Both the position numbers and the translations under genes were made by a program. Shown piece after piece: positions 1 through 6,546 of a stretch of 8,217 bases of DNA. Source of the stretch: an uncultured Bacilli bacterium. GTDB taxonomy: Bacteria; Bacillota_I; Bacilli_A; RFN20; CAG-288. Numbering within the stretch: position 1 is the first letter of the stretch; each line of letters starts with the position of its first letter. The notes beneath the pieces are model-generated. The model was not told the DNA's origin, did no database searches, and worked only from the letters and a program-made list of their open reading frames with translations. The stretch covers positions 1-8,217 of the forward strand of contig CAKUXT010000087.1 in NCBI GenBank assembly GCA_934700375.1, read 5' to 3'.

Positions 1-1
1 G

Positions 2-628
2 ATTGTTTCTTTGCACTTCTTCTTTATGGTGGCATGGGGTCTCTCAGAATCATCCATTTACGGAATAGGAGCCCTCATCCAATATTCTTGGATTATATAT
101 TTTGCAGCCATCATTGCTATTCTATCCATGCTATTTGCATTACTCGCCAGAAAGAAAGGATACAAATACAAAAAGAACGTCATCGTTTCCTCAATTATCA
201 TTCCAATCAGTCTTATTTTTGGATCATACAGGTTCCTATTCGCAGACGAATATGATTACACAAATCAGATCATTATCAATGTAAACCAAAAGACAGGCCT
301 CTCTATTCCTGATAACGACAAAGTCGTCACTGAAATCAGAAAAGAGTATTTGCTTGGCAATGGGCAAATAGTGACAGATAAAAAAGATTTTGAAAACACC
401 CTGAACACTGATTGGAATACCTCTCTATCAGCATCAATCAACAATGTTCTCCCTCATGAGGTTTCCGTTCAAATGACACTTTTCGATCATTATTTGTTTT
501 ATGATTGCGACTCTAATGCTTTCAATGAAATTTCCATTCAGGAAGAAGGTCATTCTTCTGTATTCATAGCATACAGCACATCAAATGGAAAGCTTATGCT
601 GCTTGACAATTATATTTATCGAGCATAA
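2..628 (+). CDS. unrecognised membrane protein, 5' end probably outside the window
   Basis: I do not recognise this protein. The frame is open to the left edge, and neither the TTG at 11 nor the ATG at 26 has a Shine-Dalgarno sequence, so the true start is probably upstream. Counting from the TTG, residues 1-24 are hydrophobic and may be the end of a membrane segment. Residues about 26-46 and 57-77 are two clear membrane helices, separated by a Lys/Arg-rich turn (RKKGYKYKK) that should be cytoplasmic. Residues about 79-205 form a soluble, acidic domain without Cys-rich or catalytic motifs that I can name, predicted to lie outside the membrane. The gene stops at TAA 626-628 and is followed by a terminator 36 nt later, so it is the last gene of its transcript. 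Coding status is well supported by length, composition and the terminator; function is unknown. Confidence 0.75.
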   Translation: MVSLHFFFMVAWGLSESSIYGIGALIQYSWIIYFAAIIAILSMLFALLARKKGYKYKKNVIVSSIIIPISLIFGSYRFLFADEYDYTNQIIINVNQKTGLSIPDNDKVVTEIRKEYLLGNGQIVTDKKDFENTLNTDWNTSLSASINNVLPHEVSVQMTLFDHYLFYDCDSNAFNEISIQEEGHSSVFIAYSTSNGKLMLLDNYIYRA

Positions 629-663
629 ATCTCAAAGTGATTGCAAAGATATGAATCGTTTAT

Positions 664-696
664 GACAGGAATGGGTTAACCCATTCCTGTCTTTTT
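664..696 (+). terminator. Rho-independent terminator of the left-edge gene
   Basis: Two 12-nt arms, GACAGGAATGGG at 664-675 and CCCATTCCTGTC at 680-691, pair perfectly around a TTAA loop and are followed by five T at 692-696. The whole 28 nt is a perfect palindrome. The T-run is on the + side only, which fits termination of the gene ending at 628. Confidence 0.9.
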
Positions 697-697
697 C

Positions 698-1231
698 AAT
701 CACCATCAGACTTGGAAAAGAAACAGATTATAACTTTCAAAAAACTGGCCTTGACGGCTGAGCCGGTATTTTCTCCTTGGTTTCATTCTCCCAGGATTAT
801 TGAGAATCTGGGATAGAGCAATACTCCGAAGATTATCGGAATTCAAAAAAGCGAAAGTTATGTTTGTTATTACTCCTAAGCCGAAATATAAAATACGACT
901 CGCTATAACCTAAAAAGTAGTTATGCAAAGCTTATTTTTATACTTTTCATCTTGAATCATCAATTTTTTCGTAAACCATCTAGTGCACGTAAGGGATGAA
1001 AACGAAGCATCAGTTTCAAACTTGTTAGTAACATTTGTTATAAACTAGTTATTGAACTTATCAGTGACAATTGAGATTACGTTCAACTATCAATAAGACC
1101 GATACAAAAGTCAAATCACAATATATAACCATACATCAGTACCTATTTCCCAGGTTGTAAATTGACAGGCGACATCTGTAATCATCTTAATCAAAATAAC
1201 ATCTTATTATCATTAAGTAATCGCACCAATA
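698..1231. other. long gene-free, AT-rich region
   Basis: About 530 nt lie between the terminator at 664-696 and the terminator at 1232-1275, with no ORF that has a credible ribosome binding site and no protein similarity that I recognise. The left third holds the folded element described separately. The right two thirds contain short repeated AT-rich words, such as TAACATTTGTTA near 1029-1040, and a TTGACA at 1162-1167 without a good -10 partner. The flanking genes converge on this region, so it is not an ordinary promoter region for either. Confidence 0.6.
721..861. ncRNA. candidate structured RNA or folded element, family unknown
   Basis: ATAACTTTC at 730-738 is exactly complementary to GAAAGTTAT at 853-861, which could close a domain of about 130 nt. 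Three hairpins lie inside: ACTGGC 744-749 with GCCGGT 762-767 (one G-U pair); TCCCAG(G)ATT 789-798 with AATCTGGGA 805-813; and TCCGA 825-829 with TCGGA 836-840. Together they would make a four-way junction. A further hairpin with two single-base bulges lies at 902-926. I looked for riboswitch, T-box, 6S and SRP consensus blocks from memory and found none. No start codon lies downstream on either strand, so a cis-regulatory leader is unlikely. It could be a small RNA, a MITE-like remnant or chance, and the strand is undetermined. Confidence 0.3.
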
Positions 1232-1275
1232 AAAAATGTTGGCATTTCAGCTTATGGCTGATAGCCAACATTTTT
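1232..1275 (-). terminator. terminator of the transporter-dehydrogenase operon, likely bidirectional
   Basis: AAAAATGTTGGC at 1232-1243 pairs over 12 bp with GCCAACATTTTT at 1264-1275, and an inner TCAGC/GCTGA stem (1247-1251 with 1257-1261) continues it. On the - strand the stem ends in a T5 run, 12 nt after the dehydrogenase stop codon. T5 is also present on the + side, so it can work both ways. An extra outer pairing, AAGTAATCG 1215-1223 with CGATTACTT 1285-1293, reaches across the dehydrogenase stop codon. Confidence 0.88.
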
Positions 1276-1287
1276 AGATATCAACGA

Positions 1288-2292
1288 TTACTTGATAAGG
1301 GAATTCTTGCACTTTCCGGTAGCAAGATATTCATCCATGTTCTTAAGAGAAACTTCAATCATATCGACAAGAGCCAAATCAGTGGCAGATCCGATATGCG
1401 GAGTGATAAGGACTTTAGGATAGAGGTCGATGATCTCCTGATGGATAGGATCACCCATATTCTCAGGATCGAAGTCTTTGTTGAACAAAGTCTTCTCATG
1501 ATCGATGACATCCAGTCCAAGTCCATCGAGATGGCCGTTCTTCACAGCATCAAGAGCAGCCTTGGTATCCATGACTTCGCCGCGGGCGACATTGACAAGG
1601 ATGGCATGTTCTTTCATATGAGCGATTTTATCGGCGTCGATGAAGTTATCATTCTTGCCCTTGAAGTATGCCATATGGCAGATGATGACATCTGCATCGG
1701 AAAGGAAGGAATCGATATCTTCAAACTCGACAAGCTGCTTTGCATGATCGGACTGGAAGACATCATATCCGATCACTTTTGCACCTAATCCTTTGAAAAG
1801 AGAAGCTGTTGTGCAACCGATTCTTCCACAGCCCATGATACCGACTGTGCATCCTCTGATCTCTCTGGAGAACATCTGATTGGTGACTTTGAAATGGCCC
1901 TGATGTGTCTGATCACAGGCATAGGCTGTGTTTCTAAGGAGCATCATAGCCAAAGTCAAAGCGAGTTCAGAAATAGCGTTAGGAGAATAACCGGGAACAA
2001 ATGCAGTCTCAATACCGAATTCCTTGCAGGCAGCAACATCGACATGGTTATAGCCGGCTGTTCTGGTCAGATAGTATTTCAATCCGTTGTCTTTGAGCAT
2101 CTTCATGTGTTCTCTGTCGACAACACAGTTGCCTCTGACCATAACGATAGCATAGCCTTTGGCAAGCTCCCAGCAGTCATTGTTGAGATACTCGCTTCTT
2201 AAGACGAGTTCGTATCCGTACTGTTTTCCTAATTTTTCGAAATAAGGTTTCTCATAATCACGGACACCGAAACAAATGATTTTCTTTTCCAT
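1288..2292 (-). CDS. D-2-hydroxyacid dehydrogenase, D-lactate dehydrogenase type
   Basis: A 334-residue cytoplasmic enzyme expected to reduce a 2-oxoacid (pyruvate or a bulkier one) to the D-2-hydroxyacid with NADH. The sequence shows the family order: a split catalytic domain with TRTAGYNHVD (76-85) and VPGYSPNAISELALT (99-113), then the Rossmann fold with GCGRIG at 154-159 and Asp177 (GYD) at the end of the second strand, the usual NAD-preferring residue. The catalytic triad is Arg237 (VNVARG), Glu266 (DVIDHE) and His299 (TPHIGSAT), nearly the numbering I recall for Lactobacillus bulgaricus D-LDH. Length is typical. The ATG at 2292 is chosen because GAGGTG lies 6 nt upstream; the longer frame to 2325 would overlap the transporter gene. 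It is the second gene of an operon, 14 nt after the transporter stop. The substrate (pyruvate, 2-oxoisocaproate, phenylpyruvate) cannot be decided from sequence alone; ldhA or D-hicDH are the closest names. Confidence 0.93.
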   Translation of the reverse strand: MEKKIICFGVRDYEKPYFEKLGKQYGYELVLRSEYLNNDCWELAKGYAIVMVRGNCVVDREHMKMLKDNGLKYYLTRTAGYNHVDVAACKEFGIETAFVPGYSPNAISELALTLAMMLLRNTAYACDQTHQGHFKVTNQMFSREIRGCTVGIMGCGRIGCTTASLFKGLGAKVIGYDVFQSDHAKQLVEFEDIDSFLSDADVIICHMAYFKGKNDNFIDADKIAHMKEHAILVNVARGEVMDTKAALDAVKNGHLDGLGLDVIDHEKTLFNKDFDPENMGDPIHQEIIDLYPKVLITPHIGSATDLALVDMIEVSLKNMDEYLATGKCKNSLIK

Positions 2293-2298
2293 ATTGTT

Positions 2299-2304
2299 CA
2301 CCTC
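2299..2304 (-). promoter_or_regulatory. ribosome binding site of the dehydrogenase
   Basis: GAGGTG on the - strand lies 6 nt before the ATG at 2292 and entirely within the 14-nt gap after the transporter stop codon. It fixes the dehydrogenase start and argues against the longer reading frame. Confidence 0.85.
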
Positions 2305-2306
2305 AA

Positions 2307-3563
2307 TTAAGCAGCGACAAACCAAGAAGGATCATAGAAGATACCGGAATTCTGCAAGACAGTGATGACGATGACCCAGATGACAATGCCGATGACAGAA
2401 CCGAAAGTACCGATCAAAGAGATATGAGAGGCCATCTCCTTCTCTTTGTCGAAGTTGATGCAGTATCCGACAGCGACAGTTGCAGGAGGAACCATCCAAG
2501 TGATGATAGCAGAACTGAGCGTATAGACAGAGATAAGCTGAGAGACGTGATGTGCATTTTCATTGACACCCTCTGCCAATTTTCCGTTTGTATTGCATAA
2601 GATACCGCTGGCATTGGCGATGAGCTGAATGACAACAAGAAGAGCCAAGACGACAAGAGGAGCGACAAAGACTTTAAGTCCAGTCCAGATCCAAGCGTAT
2701 TTGTCTTCGGCAGCTTCTTTGATATTGGTTCCGCCTAAAGTGCAGCCAATAGCGAAGAGAATGATTGTAGAAGACATGCTTCCTAAGGTCTTAGCAGCCT
2801 GGAAGAACCAAGGAAGAGTGACATCGAGTCTCCAGAAAGCGACTTTGGTCTCAGCGACATTCTTGGTAAGCCAATCAGTACGAACCATTCCAGTACCCGG
2901 AATAGCCTGTAAAAGCCAGAGGACAAGACCAGCGAATGTAGCGATGACGATAGGATTGAGGAAGACCTTCTTCATGATGGTCTTGACAGACTTATCGACA
3001 ACAGGTTTCTTCTTTTCGCCGCCCATTGTAACAGCATCTTCTGCATTCTCATCATCCAGATTTGCAATTGTAAGATATGCATAAGAATAAAGGAAGACAC
3101 GATAGGCAACATTCATGATGTTGAAGTTGTTGCCTGCAGTAGAGCCATAGATGGCAGCGACAAGCGGATAACCGAAGAAAGTAGTAGAACCGAATGCGAA
3201 GAGAACCGAAAGAACTGTTCTCTTCTTCTTATCCTTGACCCAAATGAAGAGGAGCTTGGCTAAGAAGATGAAACCGATGTAAAGGACAAAGCCCATGATG
3301 AAGTTGAACATTGCATCAACACCGGCAGAGACGGAGAACGGAGACATAAAGGAACAGAAAGCAAGACAGGGCAAGCAGACAGCCATAACGAACTTCGTAA
3401 GAACTTTGCCCGTGTTCTCAGGAAGGAGCTTTTTCTTCGTGAAGAAGAAACCCAAAAGAATGAAAACGACAGTCTTACAGATGTTTGTCCAAAGGTTGGT
3501 ATCGGACATGGCAAGTGCAAGCTTTGAGCCGAGATTATCGGCTAAGAATGTTGTAATAGGCAT
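2307..3563 (-). CDS. AEC-family (auxin efflux carrier / malate permease type) transporter
   Basis: A 418-residue inner-membrane protein with about ten hydrophobic helices: roughly 26-41, 57-74, 84-107, 115-138, 146-167, 203-220, 259-276, 290-316, 345-368 and 378-403. This fits the two five-helix repeats of the AEC family. Family-like features are the Pro in the second helix (CLPCLAF, 63-69), FGSTTFFGYPLV at 124-135, NPIVIATFAG at 203-212 after a Lys-rich cytoplasmic loop (KKK 184-186, KK 198-199), and MVPPATVAVGY at 357-367. It is about 100 residues longer than the usual near-310-residue members, the excess lying in loops near 168-195, 221-258 and 317-344. The ATG at 3563 is preferred because AGGAGG precedes it by 10 nt; a TTG at 3590 lies upstream of that site. 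Known bacterial members move organic acid anions such as malate. The co-transcribed D-2-hydroxyacid dehydrogenase suggests lactate or a related acid here (inference). Confidence 0.88.
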   Translation of the reverse strand: MPITTFLADNLGSKLALAMSDTNLWTNICKTVVFILLGFFFTKKKLLPENTGKVLTKFVMAVCLPCLAFCSFMSPFSVSAGVDAMFNFIMGFVLYIGFIFLAKLLFIWVKDKKKRTVLSVLFAFGSTTFFGYPLVAAIYGSTAGNNFNIMNVAYRVFLYSYAYLTIANLDDENAEDAVTMGGEKKKPVVDKSVKTIMKKVFLNPIVIATFAGLVLWLLQAIPGTGMVRTDWLTKNVAETKVAFWRLDVTLPWFFQAAKTLGSMSSTIILFAIGCTLGGTNIKEAAEDKYAWIWTGLKVFVAPLVVLALLVVIQLIANASGILCNTNGKLAEGVNENAHHVSQLISVYTLSSAIITWMVPPATVAVGYCINFDKEKEMASHISLIGTFGSVIGIVIWVIVITVLQNSGIFYDPSWFVAA

Positions 3564-3573
3564 TGAACAATTG

Positions 3574-3579
3574 CCTCCT
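3574..3579 (-). promoter_or_regulatory. ribosome binding site of the AEC transporter
   Basis: A perfect AGGAGG on the - strand lies 10 nt before the ATG at 3563. The spacing is slightly long but there is no better start: the TTG at 3590 lies upstream of this site and has no site of its own. Confidence 0.8.
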
Positions 3580-3593
3580 ATAAAAAACAACTA

Positions 3594-3622
3594 ATTATAG
3601 TTATTGGGTTCTAACTTTTAAA
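3594..3622 (-). promoter_or_regulatory. sigma-A-like promoter of the transporter-dehydrogenase operon
   Basis: On the - strand a TTTAAA -35 box (3622-3617) is separated by 17 nt from a perfect TATAAT -10 box (3599-3594). The start of transcription would fall near 3587, giving a leader of about 24 nt that just contains the AGGAGG site. No separate promoter is seen for the dehydrogenase. Confidence 0.7.
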
Positions 3623-3637
3623 GAAAAATAAATATGA

Positions 3638-3651
3638 TGAAATCGTTTTCC
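3638..3651. promoter_or_regulatory. candidate cre site (CcpA operator)
   Basis: The 14 nt TGAAATCGTTTTCC match the cre consensus TGWAANCGNTNWCA at all positions but the last. The site lies in the divergent region, upstream of the -35 box of the transporter operon (about 50-65 nt before its predicted start) and about 150 nt before the alpha-galactosidase promoter. In Bacillus a cre upstream of the -35 box is associated with CcpA activation, as for ackA, whereas a site in or after the promoter represses. Its effect here is inference. Confidence 0.5.
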
Positions 3652-3746
3652 GATGATATTCTTCATTGTTTTTAGGATTATCATTGAAAAACTGGTCATT
3701 TGTACACTTTTATAGTGATTGTAAATCATGATATTTTTAAAGGCAT

Positions 3747-3770
3747 TTTAAGATTTCCAAGCCTCTTAAA
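3747..3770. promoter_or_regulatory. inverted repeat over the -35 region of the alpha-galactosidase promoter
   Basis: TTTAAGA at 3747-3753 and TCTTAAA at 3764-3770 are exact inverted copies separated by 10 nt, so the half-sites are 17 nt apart centre to centre. The right arm coincides with the weak -35 hexamer. The placement suits an operator for a local sugar-responsive regulator, but AT-rich inverted repeats of this size also arise by chance. Confidence 0.35.
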
Positions 3771-3792
3771 CAAAGTATGCCTGTGCTATAAT
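3765..3792 (+). promoter_or_regulatory. extended -10 promoter of the alpha-galactosidase
   Basis: A perfect TATAAT at 3787-3792 is preceded by TGC (3784-3786), an extended -10 element. The -35 hexamer CTTAAA (3765-3770, spacer 16) is poor, which the extended -10 can offset and which is typical of regulated sugar genes. Transcription would start near 3799, about 20 nt before the ATG. Confidence 0.7.
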
Positions 3793-3808
3793 CATTTCGG
3801 TTATTCAC

Positions 3809-3814
3809 AAGGAG
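3809..3814 (+). promoter_or_regulatory. ribosome binding site of the alpha-galactosidase
   Basis: AAGGAG sits 5 nt before the ATG at 3820 and downstream of the TATAAT box. It rules out the 40-residue longer reading from 3700, which would begin upstream of the promoter. Confidence 0.9.
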
Positions 3815-3819
3815 CACTT

Positions 3820-5991
3820 ATGGCCATCAAAACAGAACAGAGACTATTCATCTTAGAAAACAGATTCTTTTCCTATATTCTCTATGCCGATAAACACAAC
3901 TTCTTACGTCATCTCTATTATGGAAACCCGCTGAATGATTTCACCATCGATGATCTCACTTATGTCGGGCAGGACTGGTCTAGCACCTATTACAACGCAA
4001 ACGAAGAAAAAGAGCACATCTATGAGGACCATTACAATTCCATGGCCTCTCATGTCGAAGTCAGCAGTGACGGAAACAACGACAAAAAAGGTTCAACAGT
4101 AACCATCCATCAGAAGGATGGTTCCTTCTATACCGATTTCAGATATGTATCCTATCGCATCTATGAAGGCTCTCCTGTCTTAAAGACAATGCCTTCTGTC
4201 CACAACAGAAAATGCGAGTCTCTTGAAATCACATTGAAAGACATCCTTTCTGATGTCAGAATGGTTCTCACTTTCACGCTCGACGAAGACTCCCCTGTCA
4301 TCACAAGAAGTACAAAGCTCATCAATGACAGCAAGGAAGAAGTCGATATCACCCGTATGATGTCTTTGACGCTTGATATCTCTCAGACAGAATTCGATCT
4401 TTTCAACTTCCATGGAGACTGGGCCTTAGAAAGAGCAGTGGAAAGAACAAGAATACCGCATGGAACTACTGTCATCTCCTCCCGTTACGGAAGAAGCTCC
4501 CACGTTGAGAATCCCTTCTGCATCTTAGCAGCACCGAATACTGACGATAAGAGCGGAGAATGCTATGGATTCAATATCATCTGGAGCGGAAACTTCAGAT
4601 TCGAAGTGACAAAAGAAAGACATCAGGATATCCGTGTAAACTATGGTATTGAAGATACCAATTTCCTCTATCGTCTAAAATCGGAAGAAGAGATCGAACT
4701 TCCTCAGGTTGTCTTCTCCTATACTGATTCCGGTCTGAACAGACTGTCTCAGTCCTTCCACGATTTCATCAGAAACCATATCGTCCCTGAAAGAACAATA
4801 GGCAAATACAGAGAGATCATCTTCAATTCCTGGGAAGGATGCCTGATGGACTTTACGACCGATAGCATCATCGATTATATGGATTCCGCAAAAGAGATCG
4901 GAGCCGAGCTCTTTGTTCTCGATGATGGATGGTTCGGACATAGAAACGATGATACATCCAGTTTAGGTGACTGGTATGTCAACACAAAGAAGATCGACTT
5001 GAAAAAAGTCATCGATCACTGCCATGCTATCGGCATGAAATTCGGTCTCTGGTTTGAGCCGGAGATGATCAACGCCGATTCCGACTTATACAAGAAACAT
5101 CCGGAATATGTTTTAGGACACAGAATGAATGAAATGTGCCTTGGCAGACATCAGTTTGTCATCGATACATCCAATGACAATGCAGTCAAAGACATCATCC
5201 ATGCTGTCAATGAAATCCTCGACAACTATGATATCGATTATGTCAAATGGGACAACAACAGAGAAGTCGCCGATAATTTCTCCTACTATCTGAACAAAGA
5301 CAGACAGGAGAGCATCGATTACCTGATGACGCTCGGTGTCTATAAGATGTATGAGGGAATCGTTGAAACGCATCCTCATATCTTCTTTGAAGGCTGTGCT
5401 TCAGGAGGCGGAAAATTCGACCTTGGTGTCTTATCCTATTTCCCGCAGATCTGGTGTTCGGATGAAACAGATCCTGTACAGAGACTCTTCATCCAGTACG
5501 GAACCGGATACGGATATCCGCTCTCTACGATTTCAAGCCATGTATCCAAATGCCCTGTCACATCCTATAGAGCAAAGAGCAATATTGCCATGTTTGGCAC
5601 ATACGGATATGAATTCAATCCGACAAAGCTGAGCAAAGAAGAAAAAGAAGAGCTGAAAGAGAATGAAATCCGTTATCATCGAATCCATCAGTCCGTTATC
5701 TTAGAAGGTGATATGTATCGTCTCAGTTCTCCCTTTGACAGCAACTATTTCTGTGAATTGTCCGTCAGCAAAGATAAGACCAAAGCACTCCTTTTGTTCG
5801 CTAACCTGATCAAAGAAGGCCTCTATTATCGCTATGTCAGAGTTCCTGGACTCGATCCGAACAAGAAATACAGAAACTCCTACGACAACAAAGTCAGAAG
5901 CGGAAACTATTATGCGAATGTCGGTATGAACTTCTATCGTTGGATCGATGAATTCAATACCATCCTAGTCGAATTTGAAGAAGTAGAATAA
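3820..5991 (+). CDS. alpha-galactosidase, glycoside hydrolase family 36
   Basis: A 723-residue enzyme that removes terminal alpha-galactosyl units from melibiose, raffinose and related oligosaccharides with retention of configuration. The parts are an N-terminal beta-sandwich domain (about 1-320, with LRHLYYG at 29-35), a TIM barrel (about 330-615) and a C-terminal beta domain. Barrel signatures are FNSWEG (335-340), LDDGWFGHRNDD (367-378), LGDW (382-385), GLWFEPEMIN (409-418), YVKWDNNR (474-481) and CASGGGKFD (526-534) followed by PQIWCSD (542-548). Asp478 is the expected nucleophile and Asp548 the acid/base; the same numbers are, as I recall, used for Geobacillus AgaA. Full length for the family, no frameshift. 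There is no signal peptide, so it acts in the cytoplasm on sugars brought in by a transporter encoded elsewhere. It is transcribed alone, divergent from the transporter operon, and ends at a hairpin 7 nt after the stop. Lys532 and the region HVSKCPVTSYRAKSN (574-588) depart from the Arg and the sequence I remember from bacillar members. Confidence 0.96.
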   Translation: MAIKTEQRLFILENRFFSYILYADKHNFLRHLYYGNPLNDFTIDDLTYVGQDWSSTYYNANEEKEHIYEDHYNSMASHVEVSSDGNNDKKGSTVTIHQKDGSFYTDFRYVSYRIYEGSPVLKTMPSVHNRKCESLEITLKDILSDVRMVLTFTLDEDSPVITRSTKLINDSKEEVDITRMMSLTLDISQTEFDLFNFHGDWALERAVERTRIPHGTTVISSRYGRSSHVENPFCILAAPNTDDKSGECYGFNIIWSGNFRFEVTKERHQDIRVNYGIEDTNFLYRLKSEEEIELPQVVFSYTDSGLNRLSQSFHDFIRNHIVPERTIGKYREIIFNSWEGCLMDFTTDSIIDYMDSAKEIGAELFVLDDGWFGHRNDDTSSLGDWYVNTKKIDLKKVIDHCHAIGMKFGLWFEPEMINADSDLYKKHPEYVLGHRMNEMCLGRHQFVIDTSNDNAVKDIIHAVNEILDNYDIDYVKWDNNREVADNFSYYLNKDRQESIDYLMTLGVYKMYEGIVETHPHIFFEGCASGGGKFDLGVLSYFPQIWCSDETDPVQRLFIQYGTGYGYPLSTISSHVSKCPVTSYRAKSNIAMFGTYGYEFNPTKLSKEEKEELKENEIRYHRIHQSVILEGDMYRLSSPFDSNYFCELSVSKDKTKALLLFANLIKEGLYYRYVRVPGLDPNKKYRNSYDNKVRSGNYYANVGMNFYRWIDEFNTILVEFEEVE

Positions 5992-5996
5992 GAAAT

Positions 5997-6046
5997 TGAA
6001 AAGGCTGCCCTATATCATTCGTTCTTGAATGATCGGCAGCCTTTTG
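5997..6046. terminator. bidirectional terminator, copy 1 of a repeated hairpin
   Basis: AAAAGGCTGCC 5999-6009 pairs with GGCAGCCTTTT 6035-6045. After an internal loop (CTAT against C), ATCATTC 6014-6020 pairs with GAATGAT 6027-6033 around the loop GTTCTT. Four T follow the stem on both strands, so it can end both the alpha-galactosidase transcript (+) and the lipoprotein transcript (-), which converge here. A near-identical copy lies at 6737-6787. Confidence 0.88.
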
Positions 6047-6056
6047 TCATGTGAAC

Positions 6057-6455
6057 TTATTTTATCTTTTCCAAGATGAACTTCGTTGTCTGCTTATATG
6101 TTCCCGTAGGGTCATTTCTAATCATCAACTCAATATCTCCAAACCACAGCAGTCTAAGCATAGCGGACCAAATAGCATCTCCAATAGTGCCATCCGAATT
6201 CAGATATTTGAAATCAATCTGATCACCGTGTATTTTTTCAGTTTGATAGTTATATACTTTGCCATCTTTAAGTTTGACCCACCCATAAGGAAGAGTCATT
6301 TTATTGAAAGTGCCATTACTTTTTAAGCAAATTGAATCTTCATACTTCCATTCTCCGGTTCTATGACCGATTTTTTTATATTGAGAACATCCAGTCAGCA
6401 TAGACAACGAGGAAAAAAGAAGAACAAGTGGCGTTAATATTCTTTTCTTAATCAT
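6057..6455 (-). CDS. small predicted lipoprotein of unknown function
   Basis: A 132-residue protein with a clear lipoprotein signal: Lys/Arg at 3-5, a hydrophobic core to about 20 and the lipobox LTGC, so Cys23 should be lipidated and the mature part anchored on the outer face of the membrane. The mature region starts with GEWKYED (34-40) and LKSNGTF (44-50) and alternates aromatic and polar residues as in small beta-barrel or lipocalin-like lipoproteins, but I recognise no named family. The ATG at 6455 has AGGAGGG 7 nt upstream. It has its own promoter and shares a bidirectional terminator with the alpha-galactosidase. The gene and its upstream region lie between two direct copies of a 50-nt hairpin. 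Hand-counted samples of its sequence give about 37-42% GC, slightly below the samples I counted in the metabolic genes (about 43-47%). Confidence 0.85.
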   Translation of the reverse strand: MIKKRILTPLVLLFSSLSMLTGCSQYKKIGHRTGEWKYEDSICLKSNGTFNKMTLPYGWVKLKDGKVYNYQTEKIHGDQIDFKYLNSDGTIGDAIWSAMLRLLWFGDIELMIRNDPTGTYKQTTKFILEKIK

Positions 6456-6517
6456 AAAAGTACCCTCCTGTTTCTAATCCATATGACTGACTGCCAACCT
6501 CTTTTGGATTTACAAAA

Positions 6518-6546
6518 AAAATATCATTGGGCGATAGTCAAGTCAA
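6518..6546 (-). promoter_or_regulatory. promoter of the lipoprotein gene
   Basis: On the - strand TTGACT (6546-6541), a 17-nt spacer and TATTTT (6523-6518) form a sigma-A-like promoter, with TGA before the -10 box giving an extended -10. A second overlapping TTGACT ends at 6536. Transcription would start near 6511, with a leader of about 55 nt. Confidence 0.6.

Noticed and set aside
744..767. Resemblance of ACTGGCC...GCCGGT to part of a SAM-I riboswitch
   Set aside because: The rest of the SAM-I consensus is absent and no gene follows on the same strand.
1162..1788. A 208-codon open frame on the + strand
   Set aside because: It lies antisense to the dehydrogenase, crosses a strong terminator, lacks a ribosome binding site and resembles no protein family.
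2293..2325. An 11-residue longer start of the dehydrogenase
   Set aside because: It would overlap the transporter gene and ignore the GAGGTG site 6 nt before the ATG at 2292.
3700..3819. A 40-residue N-terminal extension of the alpha-galactosidase
   Set aside because: It starts upstream of the TATAAT box, has no ribosome binding site, and its sequence is unlike the family. AAGGAG before the ATG at 3820 settles the start.
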